Counted from the stretch's first letter, positions 40,572 through 51,182 are shown. The stretch is DNA of 64,000 nucleotides from Tersicoccus solisilvae (GCF_014643255.1 NZ_BMJI01000006.1:62001-126000), one strand, 5' to 3'. The notes: generated by a model from the sequence alone, not told the origin. Translations and numbers: made by a program.

Positions 40572-41786
40572 TCAGCGGCCGCCGTCGTCCACCCGCCGTT
40601 GGTGCAGGTCCTCCGCCTCGCGGTACTGCTGGCGGACCTCGTCGTCGGGATCGAGGTCGGACGCGTCGGCGCGGGTGTTGCTCGCCGCCTCGACCGCCCG
40701 GTCGCGCGCCTGAACGACGCGGTGGTACGCGTCCTGCCGGTGCTCGACGGGAACGTCCTCGCCGAGCTCGCGGTAGGTCTCGATGGCCGTCTTCAGCTCC
40801 GCGACCGCCTGCAGCGCCTTCGCCTTCGGACTGAGCAGGCTCGCCACGGTCGCGACGACGATGACGCCGACGATCACGACCAGCGAGATCATCGTCGGGA
40901 TCTCCGGGGCCCACTCCATCGGGTGGCCGCCGTTGATGAACGGCACCTCGTTCTCGTGCATCGCGTGCAGGATCAGCTTCACGCCGATGAACGCCAGGAT
41001 GACGGAGAGGGCGTGCTTGAGGTAGATCAACCGCTCCATCAGGCCACCGAGCAGGAAGTACAGCTGACGCAGCCCCATCAGCGCGAAGATGTTCGCGGTG
41101 AACACGATGAACGGGCTGGTGGTCAGGCCGAAGATCGCCGGGATCGAGTCGACCGCGAACATCAGGTCCGTCAGACCCAGCGTGACGAACACGAGGATCA
41201 TCGGCGTGAAGACCTTCTTGCCGCCGTCGACGGTGCGCAGCTTGTTCCCGTCGAACTCCTCGGTCACCGGCACGACCTTGCGCAGCCGCCCGATCAGCGG
41301 GTTGTCTCCGCCCTCGGACTCCTGCTCCCCGGAGTCGCGCGCCTGCTTCCACGCCGTGTAGAGCAGGAAGACGCCGAACAGGTAGAAGACCCAGCTGAAC
41401 GTGTCGATGATCGCGGCGCCGAGCAGGATGAAGATGCCGCGCAGCACGAGGGCGATGATGATGCCCACCATCAGCACTTCCTGCTGGTACTTCCGGGGCA
41501 CCTTGAAGCGGGCCATGATGATGATGAAGACGAACAGGTTGTCGATGCTCAGGCTGTACTCGGTGACCCAGCCGGCGACGAACTGGCCGGCGTGCTCCAC
41601 GTCGACGACGAGCAGCATGAGGACGGCGAAGACGAGCGCGAGCCCCACGTAGAAGCCGACCCAGAGGCCGGCCTCCTTCATCGAGGGGATGTGGGGCCGT
41701 CGATACACGTAGAGCAGATCGAACAGCAGGACGGCGATGAGGACGACGAACGTGCCGACCTCGAACGCCACGGGCAGCTGCGGCAT
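40572..41786 (-). CDS. TerC-family integral membrane protein (metal exporter), paralog 2
   Basis: 404 aa, ATG preceded by AAAGGTCC. It shares the family motifs SIDNLFVFIIIMARFKVP and AVDSIPAIFGLTT and the GLRQLYFLLGGLMERLIYL segment with the paralog at 37683-38948, but is clearly diverged in loops and in its C-terminal tail, which is 90 residues and rich in Glu, Asp and Gln. A yybP-ykoY riboswitch precedes it. Two independently regulated Mn exporters may differ in affinity or in helping metallate secreted enzymes. Confidence 0.93.
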   Translation of the reverse strand: MPQLPVAFEVGTFVVLIAVLLFDLLYVYRRPHIPSMKEAGLWVGFYVGLALVFAVLMLLVVDVEHAGQFVAGWVTEYSLSIDNLFVFIIIMARFKVPRKYQQEVLMVGIIIALVLRGIFILLGAAIIDTFSWVFYLFGVFLLYTAWKQARDSGEQESEGGDNPLIGRLRKVVPVTEEFDGNKLRTVDGGKKVFTPMILVFVTLGLTDLMFAVDSIPAIFGLTTSPFIVFTANIFALMGLRQLYFLLGGLMERLIYLKHALSVILAFIGVKLILHAMHENEVPFINGGHPMEWAPEIPTMISLVVIVGVIVVATVASLLSPKAKALQAVAELKTAIETYRELGEDVPVEHRQDAYHRVVQARDRAVEAASNTRADASDLDPDDEVRQQYREAEDLHQRRVDDGGR

Positions 41787-41815
41787 GTAGGACCTTTCGG
41801 GTACGAGTGACTGCC

Positions 41816-41934
41816 GTAAGTCTCTCCATCACCCCGCCGACCGTCGGTCGCGGGCGTGCACGCGCACCCGGTCGGACGACGATGTCCGGCGTGTTGACGG
41901 ATGCGGATCGGACGGGATACTCCCCTACGCTGCC
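41816..41934 (-). ncRNA. yybP-ykoY manganese riboswitch upstream of terC paralog 2
   Basis: Minus-strand leader with CGTAGGGGAGTATCC (near 41926-41914) and GGAGAGACTTACG (41828-41816). CGTA and TACG pair perfectly as P1, and ATCC can pair with GGA(G) as P2. About 119 nt in all, the size of the class. The internal arm differs almost completely from the other copy while the two binding blocks are nearly identical, which is the pattern of a conserved aptamer rather than a recent duplication. Confidence 0.87.
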
Positions 41935-41936
41935 GA

Positions 41937-43841
41937 TCAGTGTAGTCCGCGCGGCGGGTGCTCCGGGAACCGGGCGATCCACGCCGCCAGGGTCGGGTCG
42001 TCCCAGTAGTCGCCGTGACCGCGCACCGGGTCGGGCGGCACCGGGTCGGCCAGCTCGACGTTCTCGGCCCCGGGCATCGGCCCCGACACGGGATCCGTCA
42101 CGCGGAACGCGTTCAGCCAGGCGGCGGTGCGATCCGCGCCGGCCCTCAGCAACCGCTCGTCCACGTGGGCCGGGAACAGGCCACGGAACACGGTGTGGAC
42201 GGGGCTGCCGGTGGTGACGAGCGCGGGCGTCGCACCCGCCCGGGCCTCCGCGGTGGTCGTGGCCAGCAGCCACAGACACAGCAGGCTGCCCTGGCTGTGC
42301 CCGACCAGGACCACGGGCCGGTCCCGGTGGGCGGCGAGCTCGGCGCGCAGGGCCGCCATCACGTCGGCCCGGTAGGAACTGCCCGCCAACGGGTGCGACC
42401 GGACCGGCCAGAAGCCGCTGACGTCCCCGACCCGATTGACCGCCTCCCGCACGCCGGCGAACTGAGCGAGCAGCACGGCGACGGCGACGAGGGTGGCGAG
42501 CACGGAGACGAGCAGGTAGAGGACGGGGAACACGGGCTGCGCGCGTCGGGACTCGAGGAAGGCGATGCCCGCCCAGCTCAGCGCCGTGCCGGCGACACCG
42601 GCGACGGCGGCGGAGCGCCACAGCACGGCGCCGGCGTCGAGCACCGAGCGCCGGGCCAGCTCCCGCCAGCGGTAGGGGCTGCGCACCGGCTCGTCGAGGC
42701 GCCGGCTGCGCCACGCGGCGACGCCGAGGGCCGAGGCGACGAGCACCACCAGCAGCAGCAGGGCGTGCGCGGGGAGGAAGTCCACCCGGTTGTCCTGATA
42801 GGTGGTGGGATCGTCGGCGGCCAGCACGACGCCGACCCACGTGCCGCTCGCGCCACCGCCCGGGGCGAAGGCCTGCGCGACGAGGCTGGCGGCGCTGTCG
42901 GCGACCATCCGCAGCAGGGCGAAGAGGGCGTGCAGCACCACGACGGCGACGACGAGCAGCAGTCCGGCCGTGGCGAGGTTGAGCCCGGCCGGGCCGGAGG
43001 GACGCAGGCCGCGGGGACCGCCGGTCGCCCTTGCGTCGGTGGTCGTTCCGCGCCGCTGGGCGAGGGCGGCGCGCACGACCAGGACGGCCGCGAACACCGC
43101 CGCCACGATGACGGAGAGGGCGGCGACGGTCGGCAGCGGGTCGAGCAGCCGGGCCGGACCGCTCGCGCCGAGGGACGCCGACGCGGGAGACACCACGCCG
43201 GGGCTGTCCGGCCAGGGGCCGGTGACCGCCCACCGCGCGGGCCGCGTGATGGCCAGGGCGACACCCGCAGCCAGGGCCAGGCCGGCGTGCACCGCGGTGA
43301 CCGCAGCCCCGGCCGACTGCCGGCCCGGCCGGTCCCGCCGGTCGGCGGTGCCCGCGTCGTCCCGCCGCCCGGCACGGACCCGGCGCAGGACCACGGCGCC
43401 GGCGATCAGCACCGCGACGGGCAGACTCACCCACCAGGCGGCGGCACCGGGCTCGACGGTCACGGGCAGCCGCGCGAGCACCGTCTCCACCATGGCGACG
43501 CCCCAGATCAGGGTGCCCACCGTGAGCAGGGCGGAGATCAGGGTTGTGCCGGCCGCGAGCCACCGGGAACGACGGCCGGCCGGGTGCAGGAACGCCGTGA
43601 CGTTGACCAGGGTGAACGGGAAGGCCAGGTACCAGCCCGCGCGCTGCGCGCGGCGGGTACCGCGCACCCAGTTGACGATCCGCACCCGGTGCCGCGGGAG
43701 CCGCGGCGGGTCGACGGTCCGCACCCGGCGGCGCAGCACTCGATTGCGGGCCCGGCCCAGCGCGTCGGTCCACGGCAGGTTGCCGATGCCCTGGACGCGG
43801 ATCTCGACCAGCGGGGCGTCCGCCGGCTCGCCGGCCGGCAC
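41937..43841 (-). CDS. Polytopic membrane protein with C-terminal lipase-like alpha/beta hydrolase domain
   Basis: 634 aa with GTG start 1 nt after the uvrB stop. A soluble head (1-90) beginning VEIRVQGIGNLPWTDALGRAR is followed by about eight hydrophobic segments (roughly 94-120, 136-152, 180-200, 236-260, 288-312, 360-376, 408-426, 437-462). Residues 465-634 look like an alpha/beta hydrolase: VVLVGHSQGSLL gives nucleophile Ser516, with Asp583 (RVTDPVSGPMPGAEN) and His609 (RGHGDYWDD) in the right order for a catalytic triad. It could be a membrane-bound lipase or esterase. I do not recognise a named family. Its 3' end overlaps the terC-2 promoter. Confidence 0.72.
   Translation of the reverse strand: MPAGEPADAPLVEIRVQGIGNLPWTDALGRARNRVLRRRVRTVDPPRLPRHRVRIVNWVRGTRRAQRAGWYLAFPFTLVNVTAFLHPAGRRSRWLAAGTTLISALLTVGTLIWGVAMVETVLARLPVTVEPGAAAWWVSLPVAVLIAGAVVLRRVRAGRRDDAGTADRRDRPGRQSAGAAVTAVHAGLALAAGVALAITRPARWAVTGPWPDSPGVVSPASASLGASGPARLLDPLPTVAALSVIVAAVFAAVLVVRAALAQRRGTTTDARATGGPRGLRPSGPAGLNLATAGLLLVVAVVVLHALFALLRMVADSAASLVAQAFAPGGGASGTWVGVVLAADDPTTYQDNRVDFLPAHALLLLVVLVASALGVAAWRSRRLDEPVRSPYRWRELARRSVLDAGAVLWRSAAVAGVAGTALSWAGIAFLESRRAQPVFPVLYLLVSVLATLVAVAVLLAQFAGVREAVNRVGDVSGFWPVRSHPLAGSSYRADVMAALRAELAAHRDRPVVLVGHSQGSLLCLWLLATTTAEARAGATPALVTTGSPVHTVFRGLFPAHVDERLLRAGADRTAAWLNAFRVTDPVSGPMPGAENVELADPVPPDPVRGHGDYWDDPTLAAWIARFPEHPPRGLH
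41939..41944 (-). promoter_or_regulatory. -10 of terC paralog 2
   Basis: TACACT on the minus strand, placing the start site near 41933 at the 5' end of the riboswitch. The hexamer overlaps the end of the upstream membrane-hydrolase gene. Confidence 0.5.
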
Positions 43842-43842
43842 C

Positions 43843-45951
<2,109 letters not shown>

Positions 45952-45957
45952 GGATCA

Positions 45958-45963
45958 AGGCTA
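45958..45963 (-). promoter_or_regulatory. Candidate leaderless promoter of uvrB
   Basis: TAGCCT on the minus strand, with a 6-nt interval before the ATG. Confidence 0.5.
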
Positions 45964-46133
45964 GATCACCCCACCGACAGAACTCCCGGCGGTTCGCCCA
46001 CGGCGGGAACCGGCTCAGCGCGCCCGCGTCCGCCACCCGGTGCGCCTCTCCCGCCGGGGGTCCGATCCGTGATGTGATCGGCCACGTCAGCGCGGTGATC
46101 CGCACCGCGCCGCACGCAACCGAGGGGGAAACC

Positions 46134-46493
46134 ATGTCCACACCCGATTCGCCGCACTCCGCCACCCCGTACGCCGGGCCGAACACGCCCGCTCCGGCCT
46201 CCGCGCCGGCGCCCGGGCGGGGTCTCGGCATCGCCGGGTTCATCCTGTCGCTGCTCGGCCCGCTCACGGTGCTCGGCCTGATCCTCTCGATCGTCGCGCT
46301 GATCCAGTCACGCCGGGCCGGCCGGCCCAACGGGTTCGCGATCGCCGGCATCGTGATCGGCGCGCTCGGCACCCTGATCCTCATCGGCCTCATCATCATC
46401 GGCGCGGTCGCCGCCGGTCAGCTGGCCGAGACCTGCCAGCAGCTCGGGCCGGGCACGCACGTCAAGGACGGCATCACCTACACCTGCTCCTGA
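46134..46493 (+). CDS. Small membrane protein, DUF4190-like
   Basis: 119 aa from ATG 46134, preceded by GAGGGGGAAACC; a longer open frame starts 60 nt earlier. A Pro/Ala/Ser-rich head of about 40 residues is followed by two hydrophobic helices joined by a short basic loop (QSRRAGRPNG), GFAIAGIVIGALGTLILIG in the second. This is the layout of the DUF4190 family common in actinobacteria. A short outer tail ends in CQQLGPGTHVKDGITYTCS with two cysteines that could pair. Function unknown. Confidence 0.78.
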   Translation: MSTPDSPHSATPYAGPNTPAPASAPAPGRGLGIAGFILSLLGPLTVLGLILSIVALIQSRRAGRPNGFAIAGIVIGALGTLILIGLIIIGAVAAGQLAETCQQLGPGTHVKDGITYTCS

Positions 46494-46535
46494 CCGATCC
46501 GTACCGTTCGCCGGAACCCTGGGTGGCCCCGCCGC

Positions 46536-47513
46536 TCAGGGTTCCGTGCGTTCCCGGTCGCCTTCGCGGTCAAGGAGGAGCACGACGACGGGCTGACCCG
46601 GGTCCGCCGAGCCGTGCAGGCGCCGGGCCCCGGGTACCGAGCCGGCCGGTGGCACCGGCGGGTGACCGGCGGCGGTGACCGCCGTCGCCAGGGCGTCCAG
46701 GTCGCCGGGGCGCGCGGCCACGGCGATCAGGTCGGGACCGGCGGCGGAGTCGTCGGACCGGACCGCCGGCGTCACGCGCTGCAGCGAGTCAGCCCCGGCG
46801 TGGCGGATCCGCGCCGCCGCCCGGGCGAGGGCCGCCCCGTCGAGGTCGGGCCCGGCACCCGACGCGAGCGTCGCCCGCGCGATCGCCGCGTCCGAGGGCC
46901 GGCCGGCCGCGAGGTTCGCGTCGAACGGGACGATGCGCTCGTCCCAGAGCCGGTCGACGGCCGCCCTGAGGTCCTCGACCGTGCCGTCGTTGTGCAGCAG
47001 GACGTCGGCGACCGCCGCCCGCTCGGCGTCGGTGGCCTGCGCGGCCATCCGGGCGCGAGCATCGGCGTCGCTCATCCCCCGCTGCTCCACCATCCGCCGC
47101 ACCCGCGCCCCGGCCGGCGCCTGCACGACGACGACGAGGGGAAAGGCGTCCGCCTGGCCGGTCTCGACGAGCAGCGGGATGTCCTGCACGATCACGGCGT
47201 CGAGGGGTGCCGCGGCGATCCGGCGGGCCGCCTCGGCCCGCACGCGGGGGTGCACGATGTCGTTGAGGGTGCGACGCGCGTCCTCGTCACTGAAGACGAG
47301 GGAACCCAGCGCGGCCCGGTCGAGGCTGCCGTCGCCGCCCAGCACACCGCGGCCGAAGGCGTCGACCACCGCGTCGAGCCCGTCGGTGCCCGGGGCGACG
47401 ACCTCGCGGGAGAGCCGGTCCGCGTCGACGAGCACGGCACCCCGCTCGCTCAGCCGGGTCGCCACCACCGACTTGCCCGCCGCGATCCCGCCGGTCAGCC
47501 CGATCCTCAGCAT
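46536..47513 (-). CDS. coaE: Dephospho-CoA kinase with degenerate GrpB-like C-terminal extension
   Basis: 325 aa; the kinase takes about residues 1-200. It phosphorylates dephospho-CoA, the last step of CoA synthesis. Walker A GLTGGIAAGKS (5-15), DADRLSREVV, the DIPLLVETG lid region and QATDAERAAVADVLLHNDGT are typical. The remaining 125 residues correspond in position to the GrpB domain fused to actinobacterial CoaE, but only faint similarity is left (the DLIAVAARPGDLDALATAVTAAG and HGSADPGQPVVVLL stretches), and the domain is shorter than usual. Starts at ATG 47513, with TAGGCT 6 nt upstream. Confidence 0.92.
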   Translation of the reverse strand: MLRIGLTGGIAAGKSVVATRLSERGAVLVDADRLSREVVAPGTDGLDAVVDAFGRGVLGGDGSLDRAALGSLVFSDEDARRTLNDIVHPRVRAEAARRIAAAPLDAVIVQDIPLLVETGQADAFPLVVVVQAPAGARVRRMVEQRGMSDADARARMAAQATDAERAAVADVLLHNDGTVEDLRAAVDRLWDERIVPFDANLAAGRPSDAAIARATLASGAGPDLDGAALARAAARIRHAGADSLQRVTPAVRSDDSAAGPDLIAVAARPGDLDALATAVTAAGHPPVPPAGSVPGARRLHGSADPGQPVVVLLLDREGDRERTEP

Positions 47514-47519
47514 CGCCCC

Positions 47520-47525
47520 AGCCTA
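47520..47525 (-). promoter_or_regulatory. Candidate leaderless promoter of coaE
   Basis: TAGGCT on the minus strand ends 6 nt before the ATG; no ribosome binding site. Confidence 0.52.
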
Positions 47526-47590
47526 CGGGCGGGGCGGAGGGGTTGTCCGCACGGGTTGTCCACGGGGTGCGACCGGCGCACCATGTGGTC

Positions 47591-48085
47591 ATGGCCGACG
47601 ATGCGCAGATCGAGACGAACGACGACGCGATCAGCCCGGACCAGGTGGACGAGCTGGTCGGTCTGATGAACGAGGCCGCGGACGCGTACATCCGCGGCGA
47701 CATCGACCGGTATCTCGAGTTGCTCGAGCATCCGGAGGACTTCACCCTGATGGCGCCCTTCGGGGGCCCGACGACCGACCGGGGCGAGGACACCCCGGAG
47801 GCACGGGCCACGACGCGGAAGTTCTTCGCCGCCGGGGAGGCCACCTTCGAGGTGGACCGCCACTACGTCTCCGGCTCCCTCGTCGTCCTGGTGGGCGTCG
47901 AGCGACAGCACGGCGAGGTGGGCGGCCTGCCGGACCAGGACTGGTCCCTCCGCGTGACGCTCGTGTTCCGGCGCGCGGGCCACCGCTGGCAGCTGGTGCA
48001 TCGCCACGCCGACGCCCTCGTGCACCCGATCTCGTTCGACCTGCTCGCGGAACTGGCCCGTGGCACCGAGGACGGAACCCGCTGA
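47591..48085 (+). CDS. SnoaL/NTF2-like (DUF4440-type) protein
   Basis: 164 aa from ATG 47591. An N-terminal helix (DQVDELVGLMNEAADAYIRGDIDRYLELLEHPEDFTLMAPFGG-type order) followed by beta strands ending in DWSLRVTLVFRRAGHRWQLVHRHADAL is the cone-shaped NTF2-like fold, a family of diverse small enzymes and binding proteins. The His pair near the C-terminus is common in this group. No ribosome binding site is visible; TTGTCC (47556) and CACCAT (47579) at 17-nt spacing could be a weak leaderless promoter. Divergent from coaE; function unknown. Confidence 0.75.
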   Translation: MADDAQIETNDDAISPDQVDELVGLMNEAADAYIRGDIDRYLELLEHPEDFTLMAPFGGPTTDRGEDTPEARATTRKFFAAGEATFEVDRHYVSGSLVVLVGVERQHGEVGGLPDQDWSLRVTLVFRRAGHRWQLVHRHADALVHPISFDLLAELARGTEDGTR

Positions 48086-48111
48086 CGTCCGGGGGCAGCC
48101 CGCCCGGACGG

Positions 48112-48149
48112 CACGAGGCCCCGGCAGCCGCAGCTGCCGGGGCCTCGTG
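48112..48149. terminator. Bidirectional terminator between the NTF2-like gene and rpsA
   Basis: A perfect 16-bp stem (48112-48127 with 48134-48149) with a 6-nt loop lies between two convergent genes. Confidence 0.85.
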
Positions 48150-48168
48150 GGGTCGAACGACTTCCGAA

Positions 48169-49638
48169 TCAGTTACCGGTGAGCTTCTCGCGCAGGGCGG
48201 CCAGCGCCTCGTCCGAGGCCAGCGTGCCCGCGTCGCGGGACGTGTCGTCGGAGGAGTAGCTGGTGGTGCCGGAGTCGAAGCTGCCACCACCGGTGTTCTC
48301 CGCCGCGGCCTCGGCCTGCGTGGTGACCTGACGCTTGTGCGCCTCCCACCGCTCCTGAGCCTGCGCGTACTGCGCCTCCCAGGTGGCCCGCTGCGACTCG
48401 TAGCCCTCGAGCCACTCGTTGGACTCCGGATCGAAGCCCTCCGGGTACTTGTAGTTGCCCTCGTCGTCGTACTCGGCGGCCATGCCGTACAGCGCCGGGT
48501 CGAACTCGGTGGACTCGGGATCGACGCCCTCGTTGGCCTGCTTCAGCGACAGCGAGATGCGGCGGCGGTCCAGGTCGATGTCGATGACCTTGACGAACAG
48601 CTCCTCGCCCACGGACACGACCTGCTCGGCCAGGTCCACGTGGCGGGTCGCCAGCTCGGAGATGTGCACCAGGCCCTCGATGCCGTCCTCCACGCGGACG
48701 AACGCACCGAACGGCACCAGCTTGGTGACCTTGCCGGGGACGATCTGGCCCAGGGCGTGGGTCCGGGCGAACGTCTGCCACGGATCCTCCTGGGTCGCCT
48801 TCAGCGACAGGGAGACCCGCTCGCGGTCCAGGTCGACGTCGAGCACCTCGACGGTGACCGGCTGACCGACCTCGACGACCTCGGACGGGTGGTCGATGTG
48901 CTTCCAGGACAGCTCGGAGACGTGCACCAGACCGTCGACGCCGCCCAGATCGACGAACGCGCCGAAGTTGACGATCGAGGAGACGGTACCCGGGCGGACC
49001 TGGCCCTTCTGCAGCTTGTTGAGGAAGTCGGAGCGGACCTCGGACTGGGTCTGCTCGAGCCACGCACGGCGGGACAGGACCACGTTGTTGCGGTTCTTGT
49101 CCAGCTCGATGATCTTCGCCTCGAGCTCCTGGCCGATGTACGGGGCCAGGTCGCGGACGCGACGCATCTCCACCAGCGACGCCGGCAGGAAGCCACGGAG
49201 CCCGATGTCGAGGATGAGGCCGCCCTTGACGACCTCGATGACGGTGCCGGTGACGACGCCGTCCTCTTCCTTGATCTTCTCGATATCCCCCCAGGCGCGC
49301 TCGTACTGAGCCCGCTTCTTGGAGAGGATCAGGCGGCCTTCCTTGTCCTCCTTGGTCAGGACGAGGGCTTCCACCTCGTCACCGACGGAGACGACCTCAC
49401 CGGGGTCGACATCGTGCTTGATGGACAGCTCGCGCGACGGGATGACGCCCTCGGTCTTGTAACCGATGTCGAGCAGGACTTCGTCGCGGTCGACCTTGAC
49501 CACGGTGCCTTCAACGAGGTCGCCGTCGTTGAAGTACTTGATGGTTGCATCGATCGCGGCGAGGAAGTCCTCGGCGGTGCCGATGTCGTTGACCGCAACC
49601 TGGGGGGCAGCGGTCTTGTCGGTGGCGGTGATGGTCAT
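48169..49638 (-). CDS. rpsA: 30S ribosomal protein S1
   Basis: 489 aa from ATG 49638 (MTITATDKTAAPQVAVND). Four S1 RNA-binding domains are evident, with cores DLVEGTVVKVDRDEVLLDIGYKTEG, GVVTGTVIEVVKGGLILDIG, GQVRPGTVSSIVNFGAFVDLG and GQIVPGKVTKLVPFGAFVRVE when read in sections along about residues 35-370. The last 110 residues are acidic and disordered, as in other actinobacterial S1 proteins. It helps bring mRNA to the small subunit. The upstream GGAG is poorly spaced, not unusual for rpsA. A good promoter lies about 100 nt upstream. Confidence 0.96.
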   Translation of the reverse strand: MTITATDKTAAPQVAVNDIGTAEDFLAAIDATIKYFNDGDLVEGTVVKVDRDEVLLDIGYKTEGVIPSRELSIKHDVDPGEVVSVGDEVEALVLTKEDKEGRLILSKKRAQYERAWGDIEKIKEEDGVVTGTVIEVVKGGLILDIGLRGFLPASLVEMRRVRDLAPYIGQELEAKIIELDKNRNNVVLSRRAWLEQTQSEVRSDFLNKLQKGQVRPGTVSSIVNFGAFVDLGGVDGLVHVSELSWKHIDHPSEVVEVGQPVTVEVLDVDLDRERVSLSLKATQEDPWQTFARTHALGQIVPGKVTKLVPFGAFVRVEDGIEGLVHISELATRHVDLAEQVVSVGEELFVKVIDIDLDRRRISLSLKQANEGVDPESTEFDPALYGMAAEYDDEGNYKYPEGFDPESNEWLEGYESQRATWEAQYAQAQERWEAHKRQVTTQAEAAAENTGGGSFDSGTTSYSSDDTSRDAGTLASDEALAALREKLTGN

Positions 49639-49740
49639 GTAGGAGGGACTCCGATTTGTGGTGGATGGTCGGTGCGCGCGGCCGGGGCCGCACACGGGGT
49701 GAAAAAAGTGATGTCACGCGCACGCAGAATGCGCCACCTC

Positions 49741-49769
49741 AGTCTAGTTGCTGGCGGCAACCCGCGCAA
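49741..49769 (-). promoter_or_regulatory. rpsA promoter
   Basis: On the minus strand TTGCGC (49769-49764), a 17-nt spacer and TAGACT (49746-49741). The start near 49734 gives a leader of about 96 nt before rpsA. Confidence 0.7.
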
Positions 49770-49857
49770 AGACGGCTTCGGTGTCGCGCCGTTTGTCTCA
49801 ACGCCGGCGCGGCGCCGCCGATTCCCGGCCGGCGCCGCGGTGGATCTCCGGCACGGC

Positions 49858-51153
49858 TCAGAACTGGGTGAGGCACTGCGGCACGCGTCCGGTGGCGAGC
49901 ATGCCGGCGAGGCGCTGCACCGCTTCCGGATCCCCGGTGACGGCGCCCGCCCGGGCGAGGGTGTCCACGCTGATCCCGCCCAGGTAGGCCGAGCTCAGGG
50001 CGGCGACCGGCAGCGTGACGTCTGCCGGCGCGTCCTCGACGCGCCGGGCGGTCAGCCGGCCGTCCTCTGAAACCACCTCGAGGGTGCCCGCGGCGATGTC
50101 GAGCGCGTCGGTGAGAGCCAGCCGGACCGTGCCCGGAGCCCCGCCGGGCCGCGCCTGGAGCGCGGCGACGGGGTCGAGGATGCGCAGCCACAGGCTGTCC
50201 TCCCGTTCCGTGACGGCGCAGCTGCGGGGGTCGGCGATCGCCCAGCGCAACGGCTCGTCGACGCTCGCGTGGTCCCACGTCACCCGGTCGACCAGGTCGA
50301 GGGAGCCGAGCAGTTCCCAGAGGGCGCGGTAGGCGTCGTCGGTGGCGGCGACGAGGTCGAGCACCCGGACCGTCGTCGGTTCGGTGTCCCAGCCGGCGAA
50401 CCTCCAGGTGACGTAGCCGTCCGGCTCGCCGTCCTCGCCCCAGTGCGCCGCGCCGCGGACCGCCGTGTCCGGCTCCATCCCGCCGTCGTGCAGGGTGCCG
50501 TCGATGTTGCCCGGGTAGGAGGCCTGCCGGTCGATCGAGCCGGGGGTGATCGCGTGCCAGCGGGCGAACACCCGGCGGGAGACGGCGGCGATGCCCTCCC
50601 GCTCGATGAACTCGGTCCGCCCGGCCGGCGCCGGCCCGGTCGCCGGGCCGAACGCGAGGCCCCGCCGGGTGTCGATCCGCAGCGACTCCCGCTCGACGGC
50701 GACGCCGAAGCCGAAGCGGCCGTAGATGGTCGCCTCGGAGGCGGTCAGGGCCGCCATGGCGAGCCCGGCGTCGGCGGCCCGCCGCAGGTCCTCGGTCATC
50801 ATCCGCCGCAGCAGGCCGCGCCGGCGGTGCGTGGCGCGGACGGTGACGGCGGTGATCTCGTGCGTGGGCAGCAGTGTCGCCCCCGTGTTCAGCGTGTTCG
50901 TCATGCTGGCGAACGTGGCCACCGGGATCGACGGGTCCACGGCGCCCTCCGGGGTGCCCGCCACGTAGACGCCGCCCAGCTCCCGGTCGTCCTCGCGGTA
51001 GAAACGCGCCATCCGCTCGACCTGGCCCGGCACCGGGGGCTTGTCGTGGAAGCCGCGGAACACGGCCTCCGCCCAGGTCCGGGTGGCGGCGTCGGACGCC
51101 TCGTCGGTGCCGCCGGGGCGGAACCAGCGCAACTCGTCGTCGGTCTGCGGCAT
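49858..51153 (-). CDS. Eis-like GNAT N-acetyltransferase, copy 1
   Basis: 431 aa from ATG 51153, preceded by GGAGAACC. The layout is that of the Eis family: an N-terminal GNAT domain with the acetyl-CoA loop VTVRATHRRRGLLRRMM, a second degenerate GNAT-like domain containing ASEATIYGRFGFG, and a C-terminal sterol-carrier-like domain. It ends in a terminal Phe (CLTQF), whose carboxylate acts as a catalytic base in Eis. Members acetylate amines, including aminoglycosides. It lies 29 nt downstream of a second paralog and the two are probably cotranscribed. Confidence 0.88.
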   Translation of the reverse strand: MPQTDDELRWFRPGGTDEASDAATRTWAEAVFRGFHDKPPVPGQVERMARFYREDDRELGGVYVAGTPEGAVDPSIPVATFASMTNTLNTGATLLPTHEITAVTVRATHRRRGLLRRMMTEDLRRAADAGLAMAALTASEATIYGRFGFGVAVERESLRIDTRRGLAFGPATGPAPAGRTEFIEREGIAAVSRRVFARWHAITPGSIDRQASYPGNIDGTLHDGGMEPDTAVRGAAHWGEDGEPDGYVTWRFAGWDTEPTTVRVLDLVAATDDAYRALWELLGSLDLVDRVTWDHASVDEPLRWAIADPRSCAVTEREDSLWLRILDPVAALQARPGGAPGTVRLALTDALDIAAGTLEVVSEDGRLTARRVEDAPADVTLPVAALSSAYLGGISVDTLARAGAVTGDPEAVQRLAGMLATGRVPQCLTQF

Positions 51154-51182
51154 GCGGTTCTCCGGTCCGGGGGCGGGGCGGG

